From positions 248,001-312,000 of the forward strand of contig NZ_JAUSUA010000004.1 in assembly GCF_030813245.1 (NCBI RefSeq): a stretch of DNA of 64,000 bases, written 5' to 3'. The DNA comes from Alkalicoccobacillus murimartini. Lineage in GTDB: Bacteria; Bacillota; Bacilli; Bacillales; Bacillaceae_D. A model generated the notes under the pieces. It made no database searches and was not told where the DNA came from. It saw only the letters and a program-made list of their open reading frames with translations. Positions 18,474 to 27,500 of this stretch are shown in pieces. Numbering within the stretch: the stretch's first letter is position 1; every line of letters begins with the position of its first letter. The translations under genes and the position numbers were made by a program.

Positions 18474-19460
18474 TTACAGGTTTAATTCTTCAGCAAACCA
18501 CTTATTAATTTGTTTCATCATATCTGCTAATGCTTCTTTTTTGTCAAATGAAGGTAGATCAGCAAGCAACGCGTGTCTAGGAACCTTTGTTTTGGCTCCT
18601 TTTTTCTGAAGAAGTAAGAAGCTTTTACCATGCTGCTGTTCCTTAAACATCGTTTTAGGTAATTGAAGCAAAGCTAAGATGGTAGTCTTTTCTTTTAAGT
18701 ACGTATGCAACTCGGCCGCTTGATCACTTTCAAATAAAAAGTTTGGCACTAGAAATAAAGTGTAGCCTCCTGAATCAGTGGACTGAATGCCTTGTTCAAT
18801 CATCAAGTGATGAATATAAGCATGTCCCTCACCCGAATATAATGAATAGTTTGCTGCCACGTCATCCTTTGGATAATAGCCAATTGGCAAGTCAGTTACT
18901 ACAATATCGCTTGGCTTCAAAGAAATTTGCAAACTATCCTGGTGGAACAATTCAATTGTATGTTTTTGCAGATTCGCATTAGCAAACGCAATTTGTAGAA
19001 GGGTTTCATCCACTTCAAACCCACTAGCTTCAACTTTTAAAGGAGAGTGGTTCATAACTGTCGTTAAAAGATTACCTGTACCTACTGCAAGATCCAATAC
19101 GCGTATAGGTGATTTCTTATCTGAAGTTATTTTATTTATTAAATAAGATGCAAACAAGCTGACTGCATCTGGAGTCATAGAATGGTTAGACTGGACTGCC
19201 CCTTTCATTCCTTTTAGTACACTCATTTGAAATGCTTTTCGAACCGTTTCTCGCTCTAATGAATCAACATTAATTTCCTTCATCAATTCATTTAGATGTT
19301 GAGTTGTTTCATCAGCGTTGGTTGATTGATCTGTTTCTTGAAAAATAACTTCTCCTACAACAGCAATAGCCTCTAAATAGGTTAACCCTTTTTGTTTCTC
19401 CAAATACATGGCGCCTTCATCTATACAACGATACAATTCATTAAATGTTGTTATACTCAC
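18474..19460 (-). CDS. ytxK: Class I SAM-dependent methyltransferase-like protein YtxK
   Basis: YtxK is a conserved protein related to the N6-adenine methylase subunit of type I restriction systems, but no partner restriction genes are present. The 328 residues (B. subtilis about 329) include an N-terminal helical part, a SAM-binding motif I VLDLAVGTGNLLT near residue 120, and an active-site-like motif DIVVTDLPIGYYP near 180 in place of the classical NPPF/Y. The GTG at 19460 has GGAG nine bases upstream. It lies between tpx and ackA, as in B. subtilis. The substrate is unknown. Confidence 0.88.
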   Translation of the reverse strand: MSITTFNELYRCIDEGAMYLEKQKGLTYLEAIAVVGEVIFQETDQSTNADETTQHLNELMKEINVDSLERETVRKAFQMSVLKGMKGAVQSNHSMTPDAVSLFASYLINKITSDKKSPIRVLDLAVGTGNLLTTVMNHSPLKVEASGFEVDETLLQIAFANANLQKHTIELFHQDSLQISLKPSDIVVTDLPIGYYPKDDVAANYSLYSGEGHAYIHHLMIEQGIQSTDSGGYTLFLVPNFLFESDQAAELHTYLKEKTTILALLQLPKTMFKEQQHGKSFLLLQKKGAKTKVPRHALLADLPSFDKKEALADMMKQINKWFAEELNL

Positions 19461-19531
19461 TTCATACAGCTCCTTCTATCTATCTTCTTACACTGTTCGT
19501 AATTGTACAGGAGATTATATGTACACACAAT

Positions 19532-19560
19532 AAAATCCCGCTGAAGTCCAGCGGGATTTT
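19532..19560 (-). terminator. Terminator after tpx
   Basis: A 12-bp stem (AAAATCCCGCTG with its complement) with a five-base loop; the minus strand continues with T-rich sequence. Confidence 0.85.
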
Positions 19561-19569
19561 CCAATTTGA

Positions 19570-20070
19570 TTACTTAGCGTTTTTTGCTGCAGTGATCGCT
19601 TGCTCATAATCAGGATGGTTTGTAGCCTCTGAGACATATTCTGCATGAACAACAGTGCCTTTAGAGTCAATAACAAATACAGCCCTTGCTAACAAACGAA
19701 GCTCTTCTAATGCAACTCCATACGCCTTACCAAAAGAAAGATCTTTGTGATCAGATAATGTTTGAACATGCTCAAGACCAGATGATGCACACCAGCGTCT
19801 CTGCGCAAAAGGAAGGTCTGCACTTATCGTTAAAACTTCTACGTTTTCGATGCTGCCTGCTTCCTCATTAAATTTTCTAGTTTGGGCATCGCAAACACCC
19901 GTATCAATAGAAGGAATGACACTAATAAGGCGGACACGGTTCTCTGTATCAGCTAAGGTCACTTCTGATAAGTCGTTCGCTAAGACTGTGAAGTCCGGAG
20001 CTTTTTGACCTACTTCTACTTCGTTTCCTAAAACGGTCATTGGATTATCTTTAAATGTGATTTTTGCCAC
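19570..20070 (-). CDS. tpx: Thiol peroxidase (atypical 2-Cys peroxiredoxin)
   Basis: Tpx reduces hydrogen peroxide and alkyl hydroperoxides with electrons from thioredoxin. The 166 residues have the family landmarks: peroxidatic Cys60 in [15 protein letters not shown] and resolving Cys94 in QRRWCASSG, the arrangement of atypical 2-Cys Tpx. The start is a GTG at 20070 with GGAGG seven bases upstream. A TTGCCC / TATGAT pair 18 bases apart upstream could be its sigma-A promoter. ytxK follows beyond the terminator. Confidence 0.96.
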   Translation of the reverse strand: MAKITFKDNPMTVLGNEVEVGQKAPDFTVLANDLSEVTLADTENRVRLISVIPSIDTGVCDAQTRKFNEEAGSIENVEVLTISADLPFAQRRWCASSGLEHVQTLSDHKDLSFGKAYGVALEELRLLARAVFVIDSKGTVVHAEYVSEATNHPDYEQAITAAKNAK

Positions 20071-20152
20071 GATAATTCCTCCTTCATGATTCTCAATTCT
20101 TCAACCTTCATCATACTTGAAGAATTACCTTTGGGGCAAGGAAAGTGCACAC

Positions 20153-20578
20153 TTAAAAAGGAGCTTGATCAGATTCTTTTGTGTGTTCATGCGAAGACGA
20201 TTTAAGCATATGTTGAATCTTTTCGGCAACTTGAGGTGCTAAGTCCAACAAGCGTTCATATAAATGCGTCTGACTATCTAGGTGGATCATTTTAATTCCT
20301 GATTTTCCTACAACTAAAAATGCAATCGGTGTGATGGAAACTCCACCACCACTTCCGCCTCCAAAAGGATGTGTATGTTCTGGAGACGACTGTCCCTTGT
20401 GATCAATAATAAATTCACTACCACCAGCTGCAAACCCAAATCCTACCTTTGAAACAGGCATAATGATACTTCCATCAGGCGTTTCAACTGGATCTCCAAC
20501 AATCGTATTGACATCCACCATTTCTTTTAAATTTTCCATGGCGGTTTTCATTAATCCTTGAATCGGATGATCTGACAT
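20153..20578 (-). CDS. ytfJ: Sporulation protein YtfJ (GerW family)
   Basis: YtfJ/GerW is a forespore protein; in B. subtilis it is needed for germination with some amino acids. The 141 residues show the family core: HPIQGLMKTAMENLKEMVD, GDPVETPDGSIIMPVSKV, GFGFAAGGSEF, a glycine-rich FGGGSGGGVSITPIAF and a C-terminal helical tail. No signal peptide or membrane helix is visible. The gene lies 27 bases after ytfI, so the two form an operon as in B. subtilis. I did not find a clear sigma-F promoter. Confidence 0.9.
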   Translation of the reverse strand: MSDHPIQGLMKTAMENLKEMVDVNTIVGDPVETPDGSIIMPVSKVGFGFAAGGSEFIIDHKGQSSPEHTHPFGGGSGGGVSITPIAFLVVGKSGIKMIHLDSQTHLYERLLDLAPQVAEKIQHMLKSSSHEHTKESDQAPF

Positions 20579-20605
20579 TGTTATACCTCCTTTTTCTTAC
20601 TAAAT

Positions 20606-21262
20606 CTACGTTTGTTTTGCCTGCACGTTCTGTTGCTGAAGAGGTCTTGGTCGTTGTCTCCAGTGCCGCAAAACAGTTATTCCTGCGTATATAGCATGTC
20701 CGACTCGAAAAGAAAACATGCAGGTAAGCTCCGTATGAGCCACGTTTTTTTGATACATAGGAGCTACTGCAAGAACGGGTAGTTTTTTCATTGTTACATA
20801 TTGACTAAGTAGGCCAAACAACGTTCCTTTTATGGACCAGATATAGCCTGTCGCCTGCGCGGTATAGGCTGCATCATGCAAACCAAATTCTGTGTTCCAT
20901 TGTACGTTATGTACCTTTATATTTTTTAACATTGGATGAACACTGACATGAAGTCTTATTAAATAGGATATCCACTCCTGAGTTTGTTGGAAGTGCTGAA
21001 AAAACTCCATTAAAGAAAGACGCTTTTTTTTTCGTTTGGTCGAAGTGGTTGATTTCGTTTGTTCTTTCATAACAACACCGTCTTCCCCTACTTTGACACT
21101 GGGTACTGTATACGAATAGATGGTGAATGAAAAAATAGTGACCTTCATTTTGAGTTTTTGTTCTTTATGAAGATATGCGTAGTATAGATCTATTTTCATT
21201 CGCACAAACCAAACACAAATTAAAATGACACAAACAATGAACGTGATAATCAACCATGTCAT
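20606..21262 (-). CDS. ytfI: YtfI family membrane protein (DUF2953)
   Basis: The protein has 218 residues, an N-terminal membrane helix (WLIITFIVCVILICVWFV, residues 3-20) and a mostly beta region. It has a very basic stretch TKRKKKR in the middle and a second weakly hydrophobic segment. It always accompanies ytfJ in Bacillus; the function is unknown but presumably linked to the spore. GGAAGGGGG lies upstream of the ATG. The yteJ terminator separates it from yteJ-sppA. Confidence 0.85.
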   Translation of the reverse strand: MTWLIITFIVCVILICVWFVRMKIDLYYAYLHKEQKLKMKVTIFSFTIYSYTVPSVKVGEDGVVMKEQTKSTTSTKRKKKRLSLMEFFQHFQQTQEWISYLIRLHVSVHPMLKNIKVHNVQWNTEFGLHDAAYTAQATGYIWSIKGTLFGLLSQYVTMKKLPVLAVAPMYQKNVAHTELTCMFSFRVGHAIYAGITVLRHWRQRPRPLQQQNVQAKQT

Positions 21263-21307
21263 AAGCAGCCCCCTTCCTTTTTTAGCTTATCCTTCCACAA
21301 CACAATT

Positions 21308-21332
21308 AAACCTGCCGTTAGACGACAGGTTT
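21308..21332 (-). terminator. Hairpin after yteJ
   Basis: The stem AAACCTGCCGT / ACGACAGGTTT (one mismatch) stands after the yteJ stop. The T-tract is poor, so its strength is uncertain. Confidence 0.55.
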
Positions 21333-21347
21333 ATGTTTTGTTCTATT

Positions 21348-21920
21348 TTATTTCTTATCGTGAATGACGCTTGTATCTGCGACAAGATCATGTAAACCCC
21401 TTTTGGTTGGTACAAATGCGATCAGAATATACACCCAGAGAAACAACATAAACCAAAAAATTTGGATATGATACACTAAGCGCACAACGCCTTCTCGGAA
21501 AAACATTTGCTTCCACGTAAGAGGTGAACCGTCTGTTGACACAACCTTGATGCCCAGTACCATTTTTCCAACTGTTTTTCCTAATAGCTTTGTCATAATA
21601 GCAAAGTATAAGAAAAAAGTTAGTGCATGAATAAATGTTAAGGTTGCAAATGGTCCAATAGATTGGAAACCATCATCAAGAAAGATAAACCAAGAGTTAA
21701 TGAAAACACTGTTTATCGAGAATAAGACCAGCAAATCCAGCAAGAATGCCCACAGTCTGACCCAAAATCCAGCATAATGGGGGACTTCAACGGCCTCTTC
21801 TACAGGTTGCTCTGGTAGCTGTTGATGTTGATTCTCCTCTTCGGTCTTCATGAGATCCCTATTTCTTAAGCGGGTTCTTCTAGAACGGGCAAGAGGCGTA
21901 TACGTGCTATGTTGGATCAT
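21348..21920 (-). CDS. yteJ: RDD family membrane protein YteJ
   Basis: The 190-residue protein carries an RDD domain: AGFWVRLWAFLLDLLVLFS with the typical Arg/Asp pair in the first helix, a second helix near residue 90, GKTVGKMVLGIKVVSTDG, and a last helix FMLFLWVYILIAFVP followed by RGLHDLVADT. The start at 21920 has AAGGGGGA nine bases upstream. An inner ATG at 21851 gives a length nearer to B. subtilis YteJ but has a weaker site. It follows sppA by 17 bases; the pair sppA-yteJ is conserved and linked to lantibiotic resistance in B. subtilis. Confidence 0.88.
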   Translation of the reverse strand: MIQHSTYTPLARSRRTRLRNRDLMKTEEENQHQQLPEQPVEEAVEVPHYAGFWVRLWAFLLDLLVLFSINSVFINSWFIFLDDGFQSIGPFATLTFIHALTFFLYFAIMTKLLGKTVGKMVLGIKVVSTDGSPLTWKQMFFREGVVRLVYHIQIFWFMLFLWVYILIAFVPTKRGLHDLVADTSVIHDKK

Positions 21921-21937
21921 ACGACTATTCCCCCTTC

Positions 21938-22921
21938 TTATTCCGCATAAAGATATTTAAGTGATGGTGCGCGATTTTCAAAAATTAGCTTCTGAAGCAT
22001 CGTTATTTCTGGATCAGGACCAAAAAGCTTCTGAGCCGTCATCCCAAAAAAGTCGTACATACCTGCTGCGTAATCATATGTTACTACTTGGTATTCGCCT
22101 CCACCAAGCTCTTCACTTAGGAAGCCAATCGTATCTTCCAGATCACCAAGATCATCAACTAGACCATTTTCTAGTGCTTGATTCCCGCTATAAATACGAC
22201 CATCTGCGATATCTCTTACTTCATTTTCATCCATATCTCTTCCATCAGAGATGATTCGTACAAATTCATCATACGATTCATCAACCATTGATTGAAGAAT
22301 CTCACGCTCTTCATCTGACATCTCTTTATAAGGAGACATGATGTCCTTAAATGGACCACTCTTAATTGTATTAAAGGTTACACCATAATTTTCAGCAAAC
22401 TCCGTAAAATTGATTGATTCCATAATGACACCAATTGAACCTGTTATCGTGTTAGGGCTCGCTACAATTCGATCAGCTGGGGCCGCAATATAATAGCCTC
22501 CAGATGCCGCCATATTCCCCATTGATATGTATACTGGCTTATCATGTAGCTCCTGCGCTTCTGTAATACGATCGTGGATTTCAGCGCTTTCTAACACGCC
22601 TCCTCCTGGTGTATCCACCCGAATCACGATACCATCAACTGTAGGATCCTCACCCGCACTCTTAATTTGAGTTAAAAATGCTTGATGGTCATACATATCC
22701 GAGCCAAACAGCCCTTGGCTACCAACGTCTTGAATAACTCCACTCAAATTAAGTACAACCAATTTTCCTTCTGTACCTTCTTGGATAGTTGTCTCAGAAA
22801 AATCCGAACTCACATAATCATCAAAATCCATAGAAGCTAGGCCTACCGCCAAGTTAGTAATGGTTGAGATGATTAATAATCCTGCTACTACCCCTAATGC
22901 TGTCCAACGTTTCCAGTTCAT
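21938..22921 (-). CDS. sppA: Signal peptide peptidase SppA
   Basis: SppA is a membrane-bound serine protease with a Ser-Lys dyad that degrades signal peptides left in the membrane. The 327-residue protein has one N-terminal helix (ALGVVAGLLIISTITNLAVG). The crotonase-like core contains VIRVDTPGGGVLESAEIH, the nucleophile motif MGNMAASGGYYIAA and the lysine in IKSGPFKDIMSPYKEMS. Length fits the short Gram-positive SppA. The ATG is preceded by GGGAGTGGGAG. yteJ is the next gene in the operon. Confidence 0.94.
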   Translation of the reverse strand: MNWKRWTALGVVAGLLIISTITNLAVGLASMDFDDYVSSDFSETTIQEGTEGKLVVLNLSGVIQDVGSQGLFGSDMYDHQAFLTQIKSAGEDPTVDGIVIRVDTPGGGVLESAEIHDRITEAQELHDKPVYISMGNMAASGGYYIAAPADRIVASPNTITGSIGVIMESINFTEFAENYGVTFNTIKSGPFKDIMSPYKEMSDEEREILQSMVDESYDEFVRIISDGRDMDENEVRDIADGRIYSGNQALENGLVDDLGDLEDTIGFLSEELGGGEYQVVTYDYAAGMYDFFGMTAQKLFGPDPEITMLQKLIFENRAPSLKYLYAE

Positions 22922-22998
22922 TCTCCCACTCCCTCGTTGCTATTCTGCCCGTTCACCATCCAATATCATAACATAAACTACCATTTAATTCTTTCAGG

Positions 22999-24594
22999 TT
23001 ACTCCTTCTCAAACATCACTTTATCATCCACTATGGTCATGAACACGTCTGCAGACAAATATTCTTCAAGTTGGCACGAAAAAAGATCATGAGATAATAC
23101 GGTAAAATCAGCATCATACCCCTCAGTGATCAAACCTCGACGATGCTCGTGACCGGTGGCAAATGCACTACCCGACGTAAAAAGCTGGACCGCCTCGAAG
23201 CGACTTAGTTTCTGCTCGGGCCCATACCCAGGATGGTCTATTTGATCGGGGTGACGGCGTGTAATAGCCGCATGCATGCCAAGAAGTGGTCCAGGTGGCT
23301 CAATCGGAGCATCTGACCCTCCAGCGCAGTGCAACCCTTCATCTAAAAGCGTTTTCCAAACAAAGGATGAGGCGAGCCTTTGTTCACCTAGACGTTCCTC
23401 TACCCACGGAAAATCAGTCGCCACAAAGCGAGGCTGTAAATCAAGAATGACCGCTAGCGATTTTAACCGTTCAATGAGATCTGGTCTAGCCACTTGAAGA
23501 TGGATTAGCCGATCACGACCCTCAACTGGAGGAAATTGCTCTAGAGCATCAATCGCATGCTCTAATGCTGCGTCTCCTATAACATGGATCGCAACAGGCA
23601 TGTTGTTTTGTCTTGCTTTTTTGACAAGCATCTTCAAATCCTCATGGGTATGCATGGCTACACCATAGTTTTCGGGATCATCTGAATAAGGTTCTGATAA
23701 TAAAGCAGTCCGTCCACCTAAGGCGCCATCTGCAAAAATTTTCATTGTCCCAATTTCAAGATAGGGCGATAGCTCGCCTCGACTGAATCCTTGACGGTTC
23801 ATTTCGTCTATCTGCTCATGATGAATAAGTAAGTTGGTTCGAAACCGATACCCATTCTTATGTATTAACGTTTGGAAGACATCAATCGTTTCGGAAAATC
23901 CATTATAATAATTCATATCCTCTGTATGACCACCGGTAATCCCTTGTGCCAACAAGTCTTCAACGGAGCGTTTAAGTGACTGTAACACATACTCTTTATC
24001 CACAGGAGGCATAACCTCTTTAATCATATCAGCCGCTGCATCCATTAAATATCCCGTTGGTTCACCAGACTCATCACGTTCAATCACTCCACCAGCAGGA
24101 TCAGGTGTGTCTTTTGAAATAGAAGCCCGACGTAACGCCTCACTGTTTACAAGCGCCGCATGCCGACAGACACGCGATGCGTATAATGGTTTTTGTGGAC
24201 TTATCTCATCTAATTCATAACGAGTAAAAATTTTTCGATCAGAAAAATTATTCTCGTTCCATCCTTCCGCAAGAACCCAATCCTCTTCTCCTGACTCACG
24301 TGCTTTTTGTTCAAGCCAATCTTTCATTTCAGTTGATGTTTTAGCTTCAGACAAATCAAGGCTGCGTAGCTTTTCGCCATGACCAATCATATGTAAATGA
24401 CTATCTACAAAACCCGGGTAAACATAGCCACCTTTTACATCTTTTATATGTGTAATATCTTGCTTAAAGTCTTGAAGTAACGTATCTTTTGAACCTAATG
24501 CCACAATCTTTCCATCTTTCACAAATACGGCATCCACCGCCTCATTCGGCTGTTTTAGCGTAAAAAACGTTCCATTATGCCAAAGTGTTCCCAT
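22999..24594 (-). CDS. Amidohydrolase family 3 protein (YtcJ-like)
   Basis: The 531-residue enzyme belongs to the amidohydrolase superfamily. Metal-binding motifs are GFVDSHLHMIGHG near residue 60, a middle histidine in AIHVIGDAALEHAID, and a late GGSDAPIEPPGPLLGM near 440. YtcJ-type members are annotated as amidohydrolases of unknown substrate, sometimes N-substituted formamide deformylase-like. GGGAAG lies before the ATG. It stands downstream of the SASP gene and upstream of sppA without overlap. The substrate cannot be predicted. Confidence 0.88.
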   Translation of the reverse strand: MGTLWHNGTFFTLKQPNEAVDAVFVKDGKIVALGSKDTLLQDFKQDITHIKDVKGGYVYPGFVDSHLHMIGHGEKLRSLDLSEAKTSTEMKDWLEQKARESGEEDWVLAEGWNENNFSDRKIFTRYELDEISPQKPLYASRVCRHAALVNSEALRRASISKDTPDPAGGVIERDESGEPTGYLMDAAADMIKEVMPPVDKEYVLQSLKRSVEDLLAQGITGGHTEDMNYYNGFSETIDVFQTLIHKNGYRFRTNLLIHHEQIDEMNRQGFSRGELSPYLEIGTMKIFADGALGGRTALLSEPYSDDPENYGVAMHTHEDLKMLVKKARQNNMPVAIHVIGDAALEHAIDALEQFPPVEGRDRLIHLQVARPDLIERLKSLAVILDLQPRFVATDFPWVEERLGEQRLASSFVWKTLLDEGLHCAGGSDAPIEPPGPLLGMHAAITRRHPDQIDHPGYGPEQKLSRFEAVQLFTSGSAFATGHEHRRGLITEGYDADFTVLSHDLFSCQLEEYLSADVFMTIVDDKVMFEKE

Positions 24595-24689
24595 GATTCC
24601 ATCTTCCCTTCATCTAATCTTCGCACTTTATTTGTCTATCGTGACAGATTCAAGTCCGAACAGCAATATGTTTGCTCCATAATTAAAAA

Positions 24690-24711
24690 GAGGAAGCATA
24701 AATGCTTCCTC
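24690..24711 (-). terminator. Terminator after the SASP gene
   Basis: A 10-bp stem (GAGGAAGCAT with its complement) and a tiny loop followed by TTTTTAATT on the minus strand. Confidence 0.88.
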
Positions 24712-24730
24712 CAATCCATAACATATGATA

Positions 24731-24931
24731 TTAATAGCTGCCGCCTAGTTGCTTTTCAGCTGCTTGCACAAGACGTTTTGTAATTTCTCCGCCTACAGAA
24801 CCGTTAGCACGTGCTGTAGAATCTGGTCCTAATTGAACACCGAACTCAGAAGCGATTTCGTATTTCATTTGGTCAAGAGCTTGTTGTACGCCAGGTACTA
24901 CAAGTTGGTTTGAACTTTTGTTATCTGCCAT
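24731..24931 (-). CDS. sspA: Alpha/beta-type small acid-soluble spore protein
   Basis: SASPs of this type coat spore DNA and protect it from UV and heat. The 66-residue protein has both conserved blocks: [20 protein letters not shown], with the germination-protease site EIASEFG, and [19 protein letters not shown]. The ATG at 24931 follows AAGGAGGTGAG closely; twelve upstream codons in frame would include that site and the promoter. A sigma-G promoter lies directly upstream. The gene is a single unit with its own terminator. Which ssp paralogue it is cannot be fixed by sequence alone. Confidence 0.96.
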   Translation of the reverse strand: MADNKSSNQLVVPGVQQALDQMKYEIASEFGVQLGPDSTARANGSVGGEITKRLVQAAEKQLGGSY

Positions 24932-24955
24932 GTCTCTCACCTCCTTCGGTACTAA

Positions 24956-24985
24956 TAGAATGACCACAAGGCTGAAGAAACATGC
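24956..24985 (-). promoter_or_regulatory. Sigma-G promoter of the SASP gene
   Basis: On the minus strand GCATG (24985-24981), exactly 18 bases and CATTCTA (24962-24956) match the sigma-G consensus GMATR-N18-CATnnTA in full. The predicted start lies about 17 bases before the start codon region. Confidence 0.85.
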
Positions 24986-25024
24986 ACAGATAAAAATGGT
25001 AATTATTGATTTATTTTATTTTTG

Positions 25025-26230
25025 TTAAAATAAGTCCTCGATTGATTTTTCAACCTCAGTCATATTCGTTAAATCAAGCGTCTCAATTCCAGCAATCGCC
25101 TCATTCAAGTAATGGTCCACTTCAATGTATTGTTCAAATTTATTTGCGTGTTTGCGAGAAGGCTTCGTTTTTGAATCTGACGGTAAAAAGATGGTACAGC
25201 AATCTTCATAAGGAAGAATGGAGGTTTCATATGTGCCAATTTTTTTAGCTAAATCAATGACTTCCAGTTTGTCCATCGTGATTAATGGACGGATCACTGG
25301 ATAATTCGTTACCTCATTAATGGTATGAATGCTGTGTAAGGTCTGACTTGCCACTTGTCCAAGACTGTCTCCAGTAGCGATACCCAACAATCCTCTATCT
25401 TCCGCCAATTTTGCTGAGATTCTCATCATCATTCTTCGCATAATGGTCATCTGAAAATTACTTGGTGCTTCATCACGAATATGCGTCTGAATATTTGTAA
25501 ATGGGACAATATGAAGTTTAATTTGTCCGCCAAATTCATTTAACTTCCTTACTAGGTCTATTACTTTTTCTTTAGCTCGCTCACTTGTATAAGGAGGACT
25601 GTGAAAATGAATGGCTTCAAGATCTGCCCCACGCTTCATCGCTAAATAACCGGCTACAGGACTATCAATCCCACCAGAAAGCATTAACAACATTTTCCCA
25701 CTTGTACCAGCAGGCAAGCCTCCAGCTCCTTTAAATGCATCCGTTGTAATATACGTAGCCGTCTCTCTTACTTCTACTCGGATCGTTGCATCCGGCTGAT
25801 GTACATCCACGGTAATATCATTCGTATTAGCTAATACAAATCCGCCGATTTTGTGATTTAAAGTCTGCGAATCAATAGGAAATGGCTTATACGCCCTACG
25901 CGTAATAATCTTAAATGTTCGAACCGTTCCTTCCGAATCTTCCACCGCTTTTAATGCTGCCTTTTGCATCTCCGCAAGCTCATTATCTACTCGAATAGCT
26001 AAACTAAAGGAATGGATTCCAAAGATATTCTTTAACAACTTCATAACCGGAGTAGGTTCTACTTCATACAGTTCAACGACAATCCGGCCAAATGTTCGTT
26101 TGACTTTTAAACCTGGTATTGGTTTAAGTACTTGACGAATATTAGCAAGAAGCTGTTTTTCGAAAGCCACTCGATTCTTTCCTTTTAAAGCTAATTCTCC
26201 ATAACGAATTAAAATATGATCATATTTCAT
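25025..26230 (-). CDS. thiI: tRNA 4-thiouridine synthase ThiI
   Basis: ThiI adenylates U8 of tRNA and inserts sulfur to make 4-thiouridine, a near-UV sensor; it may also help thiazole synthesis. The 401 residues comprise an N-terminal ferredoxin-like part, a THUMP domain (about 60-165) and an ATP pyrophosphatase domain with [20 protein letters not shown] near residue 182. The E. coli-type C-terminal rhodanese domain is absent, as in B. subtilis. The gene overlaps the nifZ stop by four bases, and NifZ is its dedicated sulfur donor. Confidence 0.96.
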   Translation of the reverse strand: MKYDHILIRYGELALKGKNRVAFEKQLLANIRQVLKPIPGLKVKRTFGRIVVELYEVEPTPVMKLLKNIFGIHSFSLAIRVDNELAEMQKAALKAVEDSEGTVRTFKIITRRAYKPFPIDSQTLNHKIGGFVLANTNDITVDVHQPDATIRVEVRETATYITTDAFKGAGGLPAGTSGKMLLMLSGGIDSPVAGYLAMKRGADLEAIHFHSPPYTSERAKEKVIDLVRKLNEFGGQIKLHIVPFTNIQTHIRDEAPSNFQMTIMRRMMMRISAKLAEDRGLLGIATGDSLGQVASQTLHSIHTINEVTNYPVIRPLITMDKLEVIDLAKKIGTYETSILPYEDCCTIFLPSDSKTKPSRKHANKFEQYIEVDHYLNEAIAGIETLDLTNMTEVEKSIEDLF

Positions 26231-27372
26231 TTCTTCACCACTTTTCTAATACTAGGAAGCAATTGATCGAGCGCACAAAGAAAGGAGTAGACCTCTTCAT
26301 CAGATGATTCAAAGGATAAACTAATTCTAATTGCACTAGCTGCTAATTCTTCTTCTTTACCCATTGCAAGTAAAACACGGCTCGGTTCATTTAACTTTGA
26401 AGAGCAAGCCGATTGTGTAGACACATACATCTCTTTTTCTGCAAGCTTCTGCACGATTACCTCAGGTTTGTATCCAGGCACTGAGAGGTTAATAATATGC
26501 AGCGCTCCGTTTGTTGGATGCGAATTTAGTGTTATACCTTCTGATCTATTGATATGGTGGATCAGTTGTTCACGACGTTTTTTCATGCCTGGCATTGCGG
26601 ATGGAGCCTTTTCAAGATGTATTTTATACGCTTTTGCCATGGCAGCCGCGCCAGCGACATTTTCAGTTCCACCACGAAATCCAAATTCTTGTTCGCCTCC
26701 ATGAAATAGGGGCGTCAGATGTAAACCAGGTCGAACATACAATAGCGCCGTACCCTTTAAGCCATGAAACTTATGAGCTGACATCGTTAATAAGTCAATA
26801 TGAGATTGCTTAATCGATAACGGTACTTTTCCTGCACCTTGTACATGATCAACATGAAATCGTATTTTGGGATACCGGTGTAGAAGCTGTCCGATTTCAT
26901 AAATGGGCTGAATAGTTCCTGTCTCATTATTTACATGGCTTATCGAAACCAGAGTCGTCTCTTTTGTAATGGCCTGCTCAAGCTGTTCTACAGATACAAG
27001 ACCATCTTGATCTACCGGTAAAAAGCTTACGTGGTACCCTTCGGATTCAAGCTCCTTAAACACTTGATAGACCGAGGCGTGTTCAGCTTTGGTTGTGATC
27101 AGATGATTTCCTTTTTGGTGCGAATGTAGGAGTGAACCTTTAATAGCCACATTATTACTTTCAGTGCCACCAGAAGTGAAGAGTACTGTTGAAGACTCAA
27201 CCTCTAGCAGCTCGGCCAGAATGGCACGTGAACGATTTAACACTTTTTCCGATTCTATTCCTAACCGGTGTAATGAGGAGGCATTCCCAAAAAAACGTTC
27301 AGATACATTTATATACGTTTCTAATACTTCTCTATGAGGACGTGTTGTAGCACTATTATCTAGATAAATCAT
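26227..27372 (-). CDS. nifZ: Cysteine desulfurase dedicated to ThiI
   Basis: A PLP enzyme that takes sulfur from cysteine and passes it as a persulfide to ThiI. The 381-residue protein has [12 protein letters not shown] at the start, [15 protein letters not shown], the PLP-lysine motif [10 protein letters not shown] near residue 205, and the catalytic-cysteine loop [15 protein letters not shown] near 325. The short active-site loop is typical of type II or NifZ-like members. It overlaps thiI by four bases, and this pairing is the B. subtilis nifZ-thiI arrangement. IscU partner genes are absent. Confidence 0.93.
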   Translation of the reverse strand: MIYLDNSATTRPHREVLETYINVSERFFGNASSLHRLGIESEKVLNRSRAILAELLEVESSTVLFTSGGTESNNVAIKGSLLHSHQKGNHLITTKAEHASVYQVFKELESEGYHVSFLPVDQDGLVSVEQLEQAITKETTLVSISHVNNETGTIQPIYEIGQLLHRYPKIRFHVDHVQGAGKVPLSIKQSHIDLLTMSAHKFHGLKGTALLYVRPGLHLTPLFHGGEQEFGFRGGTENVAGAAAMAKAYKIHLEKAPSAMPGMKKRREQLIHHINRSEGITLNSHPTNGALHIINLSVPGYKPEVIVQKLAEKEMYVSTQSACSSKLNEPSRVLLAMGKEEELAASAIRISLSFESSDEEVYSFLCALDQLLPSIRKVVKK

Positions 27373-27473
27373 GGGTCAAGATCTCCTTTACTGGCAACCA
27401 CGTGCATTCGTTTATAGTAGCATCATCTTATGCAATTGACAAAGACTGAAACCAAGAATAAAAAACAAGCAAA

Positions 27474-27497
27474 AAGCTCCTTACTAAGAAGGAGCTT
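27474..27497 (-). terminator. Terminator after ezrA
   Basis: The 9-bp stem AAGCTCCTT with its complement and a six-base loop is followed by TTTTTGCTTGTTTTTTA on the minus strand. Confidence 0.87.
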
Positions 27498-27500
27498 CCA

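Noticed and set aside
18474-19460. Restriction-modification system around the methyltransferase-like gene
   Set aside because: YtxK is a conserved Bacillus housekeeping-type gene and no specificity or restriction subunit is present.
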